Shown here: piece by piece, positions 42,737-52,460 of the stretch
Layout: the number at the start of each line of letters is the position of its first letter
Numbering within the stretch: the first letter of the stretch is position 1
Program-made: the position numbers and the translations under genes
NCBI GenBank assembly: GCA_001423545.1
Contig: LMOK01000003.1
Coordinates: 682,001-746,000 of the forward strand
Source: Orlajensenia sp001423545
GTDB taxonomy: Bacteria > Actinomycetota > Actinomycetes > Actinomycetales > Microbacteriaceae
Direction: 5' to 3'
Length of the DNA: 64,000 nucleotides
The notes under the pieces: model-generated
Seen by the model: the letters and a program-made list of their open reading frames with translations, nothing else
Told to the model about the DNA's origin: nothing
The model's database searches: none

Positions 42737-43582
42737 CTACGCCTCGCGGGTGATCTCGACGCGCACGAACAGCTTCGAGGCGCTCGGGCCGGCGTAGACG
42801 CCGCGCAGAGGAGAGACATCCGAGTAGGAACGACCGCGCCCGACGAGCACGTGCCGGTCACCGATCTCGAGCTGGTTCGTGGGGTCGTAGCCCACCCAGT
42901 CGCCACTGAACCACTCGACCCAGGCGTGCGATTCGCCGATGACGGTCTCGCCGATGGCGGCTTCGCGCTTCGGATGCAGGTAACCCGACACGTAGCGCGC
43001 CGGGATGCCCACGGAGCGGAGCGCCCCGAGCGCGATGTGGGCGATGTCCTGGCAGACGCCCTTGCCCTGGTCCCACGACTCGCGGGCCGTGGAGCTCACC
43101 CGCGTCGAACCGGGCACGTACTGGATGCCGTCGCCGATGGCGCGGCAGATCTCGAGGGCCGCGTCGTGGGGGTCGAGTCCGCGGGAGACGATCTCGGCGG
43201 CGAGCGCCGCCACGTCCTCCGGAGGCTGGGTGGCCTCGGTCTGGCGCAGCTGTTCGACGTAGACGCTGGCGGTCTCGCGCAGTCCGGCGAGCTCCTCCCA
43301 GCCGAGTCGCGTGCCGGTGAGGGCGACGGGTGCCACATCGACCAGGCTCGTGGCGGTGACCGAGAGCTCGGTGTGGGGCGTGAGCACGTCGAAGGTGCTC
43401 ACGCGCGTTCCCCAGTAGTCGATGTACGAGTGCTGGTGGGCGACGGGATCGATGTGCAACTCGCTCGACAGCACGAACTGGCCGCTGCCGTGCCAGGGCA
43501 GCATCCGTGCCTCGTTGTATGAGGCCGTCGCCGCTCGGGAGTATGAGAACCCGGTGCGGTGGACGATGCGCAGGCGGCTCAT
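42737..43582 (-). CDS. Transglutaminase-like cysteine protein
   Basis: A 281-residue protein. An N-terminal beta domain (about 1-110; R-I-V-H-R-T-G-F-S-Y) precedes the papain-like transglutaminase core. Its catalytic triad is visible as G-K-G-V-C-Q-D-I-A-H (Cys, about 180), E-S-H-A-W-V-E-W-F (His) and Y-D-P-T-N (Asp). It overlaps the alpha-E gene by 4 bp and is last in a three-gene unit with a circularly permuted ATP-grasp gene. The set is widespread, and peptide cleavage or crosslinking has been proposed. The substrate is unknown. Confidence 0.88.
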   Translation of the reverse strand: MSRLRIVHRTGFSYSRAATASYNEARMLPWHGSGQFVLSSELHIDPVAHQHSYIDYWGTRVSTFDVLTPHTELSVTATSLVDVAPVALTGTRLGWEELAGLRETASVYVEQLRQTEATQPPEDVAALAAEIVSRGLDPHDAALEICRAIGDGIQYVPGSTRVSSTARESWDQGKGVCQDIAHIALGALRSVGIPARYVSGYLHPKREAAIGETVIGESHAWVEWFSGDWVGYDPTNQLEIGDRHVLVGRGRSYSDVSPLRGVYAGPSASKLFVRVEITREA

Positions 43583-44508
43583 GAGTTCTCTCCGATCCAG
43601 ACGGGAACGGCGCTCGTCGGGAAGTATCGCTGTCTGATCGCCTCGCTCGCCGAGGCCGTCGCCACCTGGAACTCTTCCATGTGGCCCGGGAGGTCCGAGA
43701 TGATCTCGCTGATCGGACGGAACTCCAGCTCCGCGCGGATCTGCCCGAGCACGCGCTGCGCCTCCTCGCGCACGCCCAGTCGACTGCTCGTGGGGTCGAG
43801 GGCCACGAGGTACTCCTCGGCGCGGCTGAGCGAGAACATCACCGACCGCGGGAAGAGCCTGTCGAGCAGCAGGAACTCGGCTGCGTTGCGGGCCGACGGC
43901 ATGCCACGGTAGCTGCGCAGGTAGGCCTCGAAGGCGCCGCAGCTGCGCAGGATCGTGGTCCAGCTCGGCCCGCTCGCCTCGGTGAGCGACCTGGTGGCGA
44001 GCAGGCGGGCCGTCATGTCGGCACGCTCGATGGTGCGGCCGAGGGAGAAGAACAGCCAAGCGTCGTCGTGACTGGTCGACGTCTCGGTCACGCCGATGGC
44101 CAAGGCCGTTCTCTCGCGCACCCAGCGGAAGAACTCGTGCGCCTTGTCCCCGGCCACGCGTCGCGGCATCCGGGCGTGGGTGGTGTTGAGGCACTCCCAC
44201 AGCTCGGTCGAGATGATCTCGCGGGCCCGTCGGGCGTTCTCCCGGGCCGAGCTCAACGAGTAGGCGATCGATGCCGAGTTGTCGCGGTCGACGGCGAGCA
44301 GCGCCAGGACGTCCTTCCGTGTCAGCTGCACGTCGGGGTTCGCCTCGCCGCCCATGAGCGAGATGAGCGAACGGCAGGCCGTGTCCTCGTCGATCCACGG
44401 ATCCTCGAGCAGCAGTTGCAGGTGCACATCGAGGATGCGCGCCGTGCCGTCGGCCCGCTCGAGGTAGCGGCCGATCCAGAACAGCGACTCGGCGATGCGA
44501 CTCAGCAT
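43579..44508 (-). CDS. Alpha-E domain protein
   Basis: A 309-residue helical protein (DUF403/alpha-E family). The N-terminus M-L-S-R-I-A-E-S-L-F-W-I-G-R-Y-L-E-R-A-D and the later L-F-F-S-L-G-R-T-I-E-R-A-D-M-T-A are the two hallmark repeats. It is the constant partner of circularly permuted ATP-grasp and transglutaminase genes. Its biochemical role is not established. It overlaps its neighbours by 7 and 4 bp, indicating coupled translation. Confidence 0.88.
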   Translation of the reverse strand: MLSRIAESLFWIGRYLERADGTARILDVHLQLLLEDPWIDEDTACRSLISLMGGEANPDVQLTRKDVLALLAVDRDNSASIAYSLSSARENARRAREIISTELWECLNTTHARMPRRVAGDKAHEFFRWVRERTALAIGVTETSTSHDDAWLFFSLGRTIERADMTARLLATRSLTEASGPSWTTILRSCGAFEAYLRSYRGMPSARNAAEFLLLDRLFPRSVMFSLSRAEEYLVALDPTSSRLGVREEAQRVLGQIRAELEFRPISEIISDLPGHMEEFQVATASASEAIRQRYFPTSAVPVWIGENS

Positions 44509-46202
44509 GTCGGGGCCTCCTGCGCTTCGGCCGCGGACTTCGTCCGGGCCGCTGCGAGCGGGGGGCCGGCCTCTGCGAGCGCGAGTTGCTGTTGTTGCTG
44601 CTGCTCCTGCTGCTGGCGCACCTCGCCGTTGTCCTGCGGCGACGTGGCGGCCGCCGGCATGGAGTCGTAGATCACCGGGGCGCTCGGCAGGGCGGCCTGA
44701 TCTGACACCAGGCTCGCGGCATCCGTTCCCGGAGGAGCCCCGATGCGACCGGTGACCCAGGTGTCCTTCGAGCCGCCGCCCTGCGACGAGTTCACCACGA
44801 GCTGACCCTCGGGAAGCGCCACACGGGTCAGACCACCGGGGAGGACCCAGACGTTCTCGCCATCGTTGACGGCGAACGGCCGGAGATCCGCGTGACGCGG
44901 GCGCATGCCGTCGTCGACGAGGGTGGGGATGGTCGAGAGCTGCACGACGGGCTGCGCGATCCACCCGCGCGGATCGGCGATCAACTGCGAGCGCAGGGTG
45001 TCGAGCTCGGCCCGGCTCGCATCCGGTCCCACGACGAGACCCTTGCCGCCCGAGCCGTCGACCGGCTTGACCACGAGTTCGTCGAGACGGTCGAGGACCT
45101 CCTCGAGTGCCCCCGGATCCTCGAGACGCCAGGTGTCGACGTTCGGGAGCACGGGCTCCTCCGACAGGTAGTACCGGATGAGGTCGGGCACGTAGGTGTA
45201 GACCAGCTTGTCGTCGGCGACGCCGTTGCCCACGGCGTTGGCGATGGTGACGTTGCCGAGGCGGGCGGCCAGCAGGATGCCCGGGGAACCGAGCACGGAG
45301 TCAGGGTAGAACTGCTGCGGGTCGATGAACTCGTCGTCGACCCTGCGGTAGATGACATCGACGCGGGTGGGGCCCGATGTCGTGCGCATCCAGACGCGGC
45401 CACCGGAGCAGAACAGGTCGCGGCCCTCGACGAGCTCGACGCCCATGAGGCGGGCGAGCAGGGTGTGCTCGAAGTAGGCGGAGTTGTAGACGCCGGGAGT
45501 GAGCACCACGATCACGGGATCGTCGACGCCCTCCGGTGCGCTGGCCCGGAGCGCCGAGAGCAGGCGGTTGGGGTAGTCGCCGACGGGGCGCACGTGCATC
45601 GAGCTGAACAGCTCGGGCAGGGTCTGCGCCATGACGCGGCGGTTGGAGATGACGTAGCTCACGCCACTGGGCACGCGCACGTTGTCCTCGAGCACGCGCC
45701 AGGCGCCGTTCTCGTCGCGGATGAGATCGATGCCCGAGACCTGGATGCGCACGCCGTTGGCGGAGACGATGCCTGCGGCCTGGCGATGGAAGTGGGTCGA
45801 GCTCGAGATGAGGGCCGCCGGGATGACGCCGTCGCGCACGGCTGCCTGGGCGCCGTAGGCATCGGAGAGGAAGGCCTCGAGCGCCCGGACGCGCTGCTGC
45901 ACGCCCTTCTCGACGACGCTCCAGTCGGCACCGTCGATGACCCGCGGAACCGCATCCAGGGGGAACGGGCGCTCCTCGCCGGCGAAGTCGAAGGTGACGC
46001 CCTGGGCGAGGTACGAACTGGCCAGCGACTCGGTGCGACCGCGCAGCTCCTCCTGGGTCATGCGGGCCAGGGCGGAGTGGATGTCGGTGTAGGCCTCGCG
46101 CACCGATGTGCCGTCTCCGATGGCGGGGAACATCTCATCCCACGGGGACGCACCCCGCCGCTTCATCGTCGCGGATCCGTAACCTTCGAACAGGTTCACC
46201 AT
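44502..46202 (-). CDS. Circularly permuted ATP-grasp protein with Gln-rich tail
   Basis: A 566-residue predicted carboxylate-amine ligase (CP-ATP-grasp, type 2). The family opening F-E-G-Y-G-S-A-T-M-K-R-R-G-A-S-P-W-D-E-M is present. So are V-L-E-D-N-V-R-V-P-S-G-V-S-Y, V-K-P-V-D-G-S-G-G-K-G (nucleotide-binding Lys/Gly loop) and V-N-S-S-Q-G-G-G-S-K-D-T-W-V. The last 80 residues are an extra tail with a run of Gln (about 535-545), not part of the core. First gene of the unit. It probably forms a peptide-like bond on an unknown small molecule or peptide. Confidence 0.88.
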   Translation of the reverse strand: MVNLFEGYGSATMKRRGASPWDEMFPAIGDGTSVREAYTDIHSALARMTQEELRGRTESLASSYLAQGVTFDFAGEERPFPLDAVPRVIDGADWSVVEKGVQQRVRALEAFLSDAYGAQAAVRDGVIPAALISSSTHFHRQAAGIVSANGVRIQVSGIDLIRDENGAWRVLEDNVRVPSGVSYVISNRRVMAQTLPELFSSMHVRPVGDYPNRLLSALRASAPEGVDDPVIVVLTPGVYNSAYFEHTLLARLMGVELVEGRDLFCSGGRVWMRTTSGPTRVDVIYRRVDDEFIDPQQFYPDSVLGSPGILLAARLGNVTIANAVGNGVADDKLVYTYVPDLIRYYLSEEPVLPNVDTWRLEDPGALEEVLDRLDELVVKPVDGSGGKGLVVGPDASRAELDTLRSQLIADPRGWIAQPVVQLSTIPTLVDDGMRPRHADLRPFAVNDGENVWVLPGGLTRVALPEGQLVVNSSQGGGSKDTWVTGRIGAPPGTDAASLVSDQAALPSAPVIYDSMPAAATSPQDNGEVRQQQEQQQQQQLALAEAGPPLAAARTKSAAEAQEAPTC

Positions 46203-46304
46203 GGGCCGAGCATTCCAGCGCGGGGTTACGGGCGTGTTTCCGACACGCGTCCCGGCTGCTTTCGGCAGGGAATCGACGGGAACGGATGCCGGCAGCGGGA
46301 GCGG

Positions 46305-47084
46305 TCAGCCCGCGGTGAACCCGCCGTTGCTGAAGAGGACCTGCCCGTTCATCCAGGTGCCCTCGTTCGAGAACAGGAAGCGCACGAGGTCGGCGGTGTC
46401 ACTCGGTGTGCCCAGCCGGCCGGCCGGCGTCGCGGCGATCCCCGACGCACGGATCTCGTCGTCCATCCAGCCCGTGTCGATCGGCCCCGGATTGATGACG
46501 TTCGCCCGCACTCCCCTCTCGGCCAGCTCGACCGCCGCCGCTGTCACGATGCGGTCGAGCGCGCCCTTGCTGGCGCCGTACGGCAGGTTGTGCACGGTGT
46601 GGTCGCTCGTGAGGGCGACGATGCGCCCGCCGACCCGACCCGGATCGACGGAGGTCGGAAGCTGCTCGGCGAACGCCTTGATGAGCAGCCAGGTCGCCCG
46701 TGCGTTGACGGCGAAGTGCCGGTCCCAGCTCTCGAGGTCGGTGGTGAGGATCGAACCGTCGACGGATTCGCAGTGCGACAGCACCAGACCGGTCACCGGG
46801 CCGAGCCGGCGGGCTTCCTCGACGAGCCTGTCCGGTGTGGCCGGGTCGCTGAGATCTCCGGGGACCAGCACGACCTCGACCCCCAGCGCCCGGCATTCGT
46901 CGGCGATGGCCTCAGGGTCGTCGGGTGTGCGCTCGAGGCCGATGCGGTCGTCGTAGGGCGTCCAGTGGTTGAGGGCGAGGTCCCATCCGTCGCGTGCCAG
47001 GCCGACCGCGAGGCCGGCGCCGATCGAACGCCGCCGCCCGACTCCGGTGACGAGGGCGACGCCGGGTCTCTGCTGCTTGCTCAT
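46305..47084 (-). CDS. SDR-family oxidoreductase
   Basis: A 259-residue NAD(P)-dependent short-chain dehydrogenase. The cofactor loop is T-G-V-G-R-R-R-S-I-G-A-G-L-A, a FabI/rhamnolipid-like variant of TGxxxGIG. The catalytic residues appear as A-L-T-S-D-H (Ser) and P-Y-G-A-S-K-G-A-L-D (Tyr, Lys). N-P-G-P-I-D-T-G-W follows. Substrate not predictable. ATG 47084 is chosen; a longer reading would run into the divergent DoxX promoter region. Confidence 0.85.
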   Translation of the reverse strand: MSKQQRPGVALVTGVGRRRSIGAGLAVGLARDGWDLALNHWTPYDDRIGLERTPDDPEAIADECRALGVEVVLVPGDLSDPATPDRLVEEARRLGPVTGLVLSHCESVDGSILTTDLESWDRHFAVNARATWLLIKAFAEQLPTSVDPGRVGGRIVALTSDHTVHNLPYGASKGALDRIVTAAAVELAERGVRANVINPGPIDTGWMDDEIRASGIAATPAGRLGTPSDTADLVRFLFSNEGTWMNGQVLFSNGGFTAG

Positions 47085-47140
47085 ACTCGTACACGGTACA
47101 AGCCCCTCCATCGGCGCTCCGGCGGTGTGAGGATGGGGAC

Positions 47141-47596
47141 ATGGCCTCCACGCTCGCGTCCCGTTTCGTCACCTCGCTCACCGCGAAGCCGCATCCGTCG
47201 ACCACACCGCAGCTCATCGGCCGCATCGCGCTCGGTGCCGCCCTCCTCTTCGCCGGCATCAGCCACCTCACGTTCGCGCGCCAGGACTTCCAGGCGCAGG
47301 TGCCCGACTGGGTTCCGGCCGACAAGGACTTCGTCGTGATCGCCAGCGGCATCGTCGAGATCACCCTCGGCGGCGCCCTCATCGTGCTGGGCCGCCGGCG
47401 CATTCCCGTCGGCTGGATCGTCGCCGCGTTCTTCTTCGCCGTCTTCCCGGGCAACATCTCGCAGTACGTCACCAGAACGGATGCCTTCGGTCTCGACACC
47501 GACACGGCTCGCGGCATCCGTCTGATCTTCCAGCCCCTGCTGGTGCTGTGGGCGCTCTGGTCGACGGGGGCGCTGCGGGCGCTGCGCAGGAAGTAG
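47141..47596 (+). CDS. DoxX-family membrane protein
   Basis: A 151-residue protein with four predicted membrane segments after a polar N-terminus of about 25 residues. I-G-R-I-A-L-G-A-A-L-L-F-A-G-I-S-H-L-T-F and the later F-P-G-N-I-S-Q-Y are DoxX-family features. Relatives take part in oxidative-stress complexes or act as uncharacterised membrane oxidoreductase subunits. It is divergent from the SDR gene. Confidence 0.82.
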   Translation: MASTLASRFVTSLTAKPHPSTTPQLIGRIALGAALLFAGISHLTFARQDFQAQVPDWVPADKDFVVIASGIVEITLGGALIVLGRRRIPVGWIVAAFFFAVFPGNISQYVTRTDAFGLDTDTARGIRLIFQPLLVLWALWSTGALRALRRK

Positions 47597-47607
47597 CTGC
47601 GGCCTCC

Positions 47608-47702
47608 ACTCGCTCGCTGAGGCCCGGACGCAGTCCGCGGTCGAAGCGTTCCCAGAGTCGGCGATCCGCCTCTACCCGCTCGCCGCGCTCGGCCGTGAGC
47701 GA
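47608..47702. repeat. REP-like element, degenerate copy
   Basis: CACTCGCTCGCTGAGGCCCG...AGTCCGCGG.CGAAGCG (47608-47648) matches the left arm at 39923-39962 with few changes. The right part (CGCTCGCCGCGCTCGGCCGTGAGCGAAC) is a decayed form of the right arm. It fills the gap after the DoxX gene. Confidence 0.6.
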
Positions 47703-47711
47703 ACGACAATC

Positions 47712-47741
47712 ACTTAGCAAGACTAATGAGCTAAGCTAAGT
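47712..47741. promoter_or_regulatory. Operator-like repeats before the marR gene
   Basis: The island is AT-rich. ACTTAGC (47712-47718) is inverted as GCTAAGT (47735-47741), and TTAG-N5-CTAA lies within it. It ends 7 bases before the marR start, so autorepression by the MarR protein is plausible. Confidence 0.55.
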
Positions 47742-47747
47742 AATCTC

Positions 47748-48167
47748 ATGACCATTCCCCAGCAGAGCTCCCTCCTGCGGATGTCGACGTTCCGCCTGGC
47801 CCGGCGACTCCGCGCCCAGAAGAGCGACGACTCCGTGTCCGACGCGCAGTTCGCCGTGCTCGCGACCCTGTCGATCCACGGCGCGCACACGCTGTCGGCC
47901 CTGGCCGAGCGCGAGCGCGTGTCGGCCCCGTCGATGAATCGCACGGTCAACTGCCTCGAGGAGGCGGGCTTCCTCGCCCGCGCCGAGGATGCCGTCGACC
48001 GGCGGAAGACGAACATCAGCCTCACGGCATCCGGGATCGAGCTCGTACAGGCGACGGTCTCCAAGCGCGACGCCTGGCTCACCGAGCGCCTGCGCGACCT
48101 CACCGCCGACGAGCGCGACCTGCTCGCCCGCGCCGCCGAGCTCATGGGGAGGCTCGCCACCCAGTGA
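47748..48167 (+). CDS. MarR-family transcriptional regulator
   Basis: A 139-residue winged-helix dimeric regulator. The recognition region is L-S-A-L-A-E-R-E-R-V-S-A-P-S-M-N-R-T-V. The wing is A-V-D-R-R-K-T-N-I-S-L-T, with the conserved D-x-R. It overlaps the MFS transporter gene by 4 bp (GTGA), so the pair forms a regulator-pump operon. A drug or phenolic compound probably releases it from its operator. Confidence 0.88.
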   Translation: MTIPQQSSLLRMSTFRLARRLRAQKSDDSVSDAQFAVLATLSIHGAHTLSALAERERVSAPSMNRTVNCLEEAGFLARAEDAVDRRKTNISLTASGIELVQATVSKRDAWLTERLRDLTADERDLLARAAELMGRLATQ

Positions 48168-49660
48168 GTGCCATGTTCCGCTCCCTATCCGGCTACAACT
48201 ACAGAATCTGGTTCGTCGGCGCCCTCGTCTCCAACATCGGCGGCTGGATGCAGTCGACCACGCAGGACTGGGTGGTGCTCACCCAGCTCACCCAGAACAG
48301 CGCCGTCGCCGTCGGCTTCACGATGGCGCTGCAGTTCGGACCCCAGCTCGTGCTCGTGCCGTTCACCGGTCTCGTCGCCGACCGCTTCGACCGCAGGCGC
48401 ATCCTGCTCGTGACGCAGTCGGTGCTCATGCTGCTGGCCGTGGGCCTCGGGGTGCTGCTGCTCGCCGGCCACGCCGAGCTCTGGCACCTCTACGCCTTCG
48501 CGCTGGCGCTCGGCATCACGAACGCCTTCGACGCACCGGCACGCCAGAGCTTCGTGAGCGACCTGGTCTCGGGCCAGAACACCTCGAACGCCGTCGCCCT
48601 GAACGCGGCATCCTTCAACACGGCCCGCCTCATCGGCCCCGCCGTCGCCGGCCTCCTCATCGTCGTGATCGGCTCGGGCTGGGTCTTCATCGTGAACGCC
48701 TTCACCTTCATCGCCATGCTCGCCGCCCTCGTGATGCTGCGACGCGACGAGTTGCGACTGCATCCGAAGATGAAGCGCGCCCGCGGCCAGTTCGTGCAGG
48801 GCTTCAGGTACGTGGCGACGCGCCCCGACCTCAAGGTCGTGTTCGTGATCGTGTTCCTGGTGAGCGCGTTCGGCATGAACTTCCCCATCTTCGCCTCGAC
48901 CATGGCCGTGGAGTTCGGTGAGGGCGCCGGCGAGTACGGCCTGCTCTCGTCGATCCTCGCGATCGGATCCCTGACGGCGGCGCTGCTCTCGGCCCGGCGA
49001 TCGCGGGCCCGCCTGCGCGTGGTGATCGCCGCGACCGGCTTCTTCGGGCTCGCCGCCCTCGCCGCGTCACTCATGCCCAGCTACGCGACATTCGCCGTGT
49101 CGCTCATCTTCATCGGCTTCGGCACGGTCACCCTGCTCACGACGGCGAACGGCTACGTGCAGACCACGGTGCCGGGCGAACTGCGCGGCCGCGTGCTGGC
49201 CCTCTACATGGCACTGCTCATGGGAGGCACGCTCTTCGGCGCCCCCATCATCGGCTGGGTCGCCGACGCGTTCGGGCCGCGCTGGGGGCTCGGTGTGGCC
49301 GCCATCGCCGCCACCACGGGATTCGTCATCGGGGCGTGCTGGATGTTCTTCTCCCGCGGAGTGCGCCTGGTGCGCGTTCCGCAGACTCGGTGGCGCTTCG
49401 CCGTCGCCTCGGTCGAGGCCGCCGACGCCATCGCGGTGGGCGACCGCGTGACGCTGCCCGGAGCCACACGGCCCGGAGTGAGGGTGACGGATGCCGCCCC
49501 CACGGCGTCGCGGCATCCGCTGCCCGAGGACTTCTCGGACGAGCTGGCGCTCACCTCGCCGATCCCGCTGCCGAAGCTGCCGCCGCGCGATGCCCACGGG
49601 CACGGCCACGCCCACGCCCACGGGCACACGCGCACCGGTCCGCTGCCACGCACGAACTGA
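48164..49660 (+). CDS. MFS exporter (DHA3/MefA-like) with His-rich tail
   Basis: A 498-residue membrane transporter with about twelve segments. It has N-I-G-G-W-M-Q-S-T-T-Q-D-W near TM1, motif A as G-L-V-A-D-R-F-D-R-R-R, and D-A-P-A-R-Q-S-F-V, typical of the enterobactin-exporter/macrolide-pump-like DHA3 group. The C-terminal cytoplasmic tail (about 405-498) is unusual and ends in H-G-H-G-H-A-H-A-H-G-H, a potential metal-binding stretch. The GTG start overlaps the marR stop. Confidence 0.87.
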   Translation: MSAMFRSLSGYNYRIWFVGALVSNIGGWMQSTTQDWVVLTQLTQNSAVAVGFTMALQFGPQLVLVPFTGLVADRFDRRRILLVTQSVLMLLAVGLGVLLLAGHAELWHLYAFALALGITNAFDAPARQSFVSDLVSGQNTSNAVALNAASFNTARLIGPAVAGLLIVVIGSGWVFIVNAFTFIAMLAALVMLRRDELRLHPKMKRARGQFVQGFRYVATRPDLKVVFVIVFLVSAFGMNFPIFASTMAVEFGEGAGEYGLLSSILAIGSLTAALLSARRSRARLRVVIAATGFFGLAALAASLMPSYATFAVSLIFIGFGTVTLLTTANGYVQTTVPGELRGRVLALYMALLMGGTLFGAPIIGWVADAFGPRWGLGVAAIAATTGFVIGACWMFFSRGVRLVRVPQTRWRFAVASVEAADAIAVGDRVTLPGATRPGVRVTDAAPTASRHPLPEDFSDELALTSPIPLPKLPPRDAHGHGHAHAHGHTRTGPLPRTN

Positions 49661-49696
49661 CGGCGAGGGCGGTCCGCGGGCGGCGCAGGGCGCTTC

Positions 49697-50707
49697 TCAG
49701 GCTCCGCTCGTCGACTGCCGCACGACGAGTTCGGGCTGGAACACCACGTGCTCGCGCTCGAACCCTGCGCCGGAGGCCGCCTCGCGCAGCATGAGGTCGA
49801 CCGCGGTGTAGCCGATGAGGGCTGCGGGCTGACGGATCGACGACAGCGGCACCACGGCCGCCGACGCGAAGCCGATGTCGTCGTAGCCGATCAGGGCGAT
49901 GTCGTCGGGGATGCGGATGTCGCCCAGCATGTGCAGCGCCTGGAGCACGCCCATGGCGAGGAGGTCGTTCGCGGCGAACACCCCGTCGGGCCGGTGCACG
50001 GCCTCCCGAGCCTGCAGCGCTTCCCCCGCAGCTCGCCCCTGCAGAACCGACAGCGAGTCGGTGTCGATGAGCTCGAGCTGCACGCCGGGAGTCTCGGCCA
50101 CGGCCTTGCGCGCCCCGGCGAGGCGATCCTGAACCTGCCGCAGACCGTGCGGGCCGCCCACGAAGGCGATGCGCCGCTTGCCCTGCTCGATCAGGTGCCG
50201 CACGGCGAGGTAGCCTCCGGCCACGTCGTCGACCGAGACCGAGGAGAACTCGGCGCGGTCGGCCTCGCGGTCGACGAGCACGGTCGGCGTTCCGTTGGCC
50301 TGCACCCGTCCGAGTCGCGCCAGGTCCTCCCCGACCGGAGTGATGAGGATGCCGTGCACGCGCTGCTCCTCGAACAGGTCGAGGTACGACCCCTCGCGCG
50401 CCAGCTTCTCGTCGCTGTTGCCGAGCAGCAGGGTGAAGCCGTCCTCGGCGGCGCGGTCCTCGGCGCCGCGGGCGACATCGGTGAAGAACGGGTTGCCGAC
50501 GTCGAGCACCACCATTCCGATGCTGCGGCTCTTGCCGGCGCGCAGCTGCCGAGCGGCGTCGTTGCGCACGAAGCCGAGCCTCTCGATCGCAGCCTGCACC
50601 CTGGCCACCGTCTCGGGGGCGACCTTGCCGGGATGGTTGAGCACGTTCGAGACCGTTCCCACGGAGACGGATGCCGCGGCCGCGACGTCGCGCACACTGA
50701 CCGCCAT
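49697..50707 (-). CDS. LacI-family regulator of the rhamnose locus
   Basis: A 336-residue repressor. The HTH is V-R-D-V-A-A-A-A-S-V-S-V-G-T-V-S-N-V-L-N-H and the hinge R-N-D-A-A-R-Q-L-R-A-G. The sugar-binding domain ends S-S-I-R-Q-P-A-A-L-I-G. It is divergent from the rhamnose transport operon across a 217-bp gap that holds matching palindromic sites. Rhamnose or an early intermediate is the probable inducer. E. coli uses AraC-type RhaR/RhaS instead, so the control logic differs. Confidence 0.87.
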   Translation of the reverse strand: MAVSVRDVAAAASVSVGTVSNVLNHPGKVAPETVARVQAAIERLGFVRNDAARQLRAGKSRSIGMVVLDVGNPFFTDVARGAEDRAAEDGFTLLLGNSDEKLAREGSYLDLFEEQRVHGILITPVGEDLARLGRVQANGTPTVLVDREADRAEFSSVSVDDVAGGYLAVRHLIEQGKRRIAFVGGPHGLRQVQDRLAGARKAVAETPGVQLELIDTDSLSVLQGRAAGEALQAREAVHRPDGVFAANDLLAMGVLQALHMLGDIRIPDDIALIGYDDIGFASAAVVPLSSIRQPAALIGYTAVDLMLREAASGAGFEREHVVFQPELVVRQSTSGA

Positions 50708-50774
50708 GCCCTCCCCCTCCTCGATCCCCACGACCATTCCAGCAGCCGAGATCCCTCGGGGCGCCTCATCGCAG

Positions 50775-50786
50775 TGAAACGAATCA
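50775..50786. promoter_or_regulatory. LacI-type operator candidate 1 of the rha intergenic region
   Basis: TGAAACGAATCA resembles the better palindrome at 50886 (TGAAACGATTCA). It is placed to control the divergent regulator gene. Confidence 0.5.
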
Positions 50787-50807
50787 AAGCGCGACTGCCC
50801 GTCAAAG

Positions 50808-50817
50808 TCAATATTGA
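50808..50817. promoter_or_regulatory. Short perfect palindrome in the rha intergenic region
   Basis: TCAATATTGA lies between the two divergent genes. It could be part of the regulator's own promoter (TTGACTTTGACG on the minus strand) or a further operator half. Confidence 0.3.
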
Positions 50818-50838
50818 ACGACTATCCGCGTGAAGCGC

Positions 50839-50868
50839 TTGACTCTCGGGCATCCATCGTCATACAGT
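50839..50868 (+). promoter_or_regulatory. Promoter of the rhamnose operon
   Basis: TTGACT (50839-50844), an 18-bp spacer and TACAGT (50863-50868). The operator candidate at 50886 would overlap the early transcribed region. Confidence 0.55.
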
Positions 50869-50885
50869 TTCGTTTGTTCAATTCT

Positions 50886-50897
50886 TGAAACGATTCA
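50886..50897. promoter_or_regulatory. LacI-type operator candidate 2 of the rha intergenic region
   Basis: TGAAACGATTCA has near-perfect dyad symmetry (TGAA-N4-TTCA with a central CG). It lies just downstream of the promoter and 28 bp before the ATPase gene start. Confidence 0.6.
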
Positions 50898-50924
50898 TTC
50901 TCGACGAGGAGATCTGGTCAACCA

Positions 50925-52456
<1,532 letters not shown>

Positions 52457-52460
<4 letters not shown>

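Noticed and set aside
44892..47339. Long plus-strand frame of 815 codons
   Set aside because: It is antisense to the ATP-grasp and SDR genes, both of which show full catalytic motifs.
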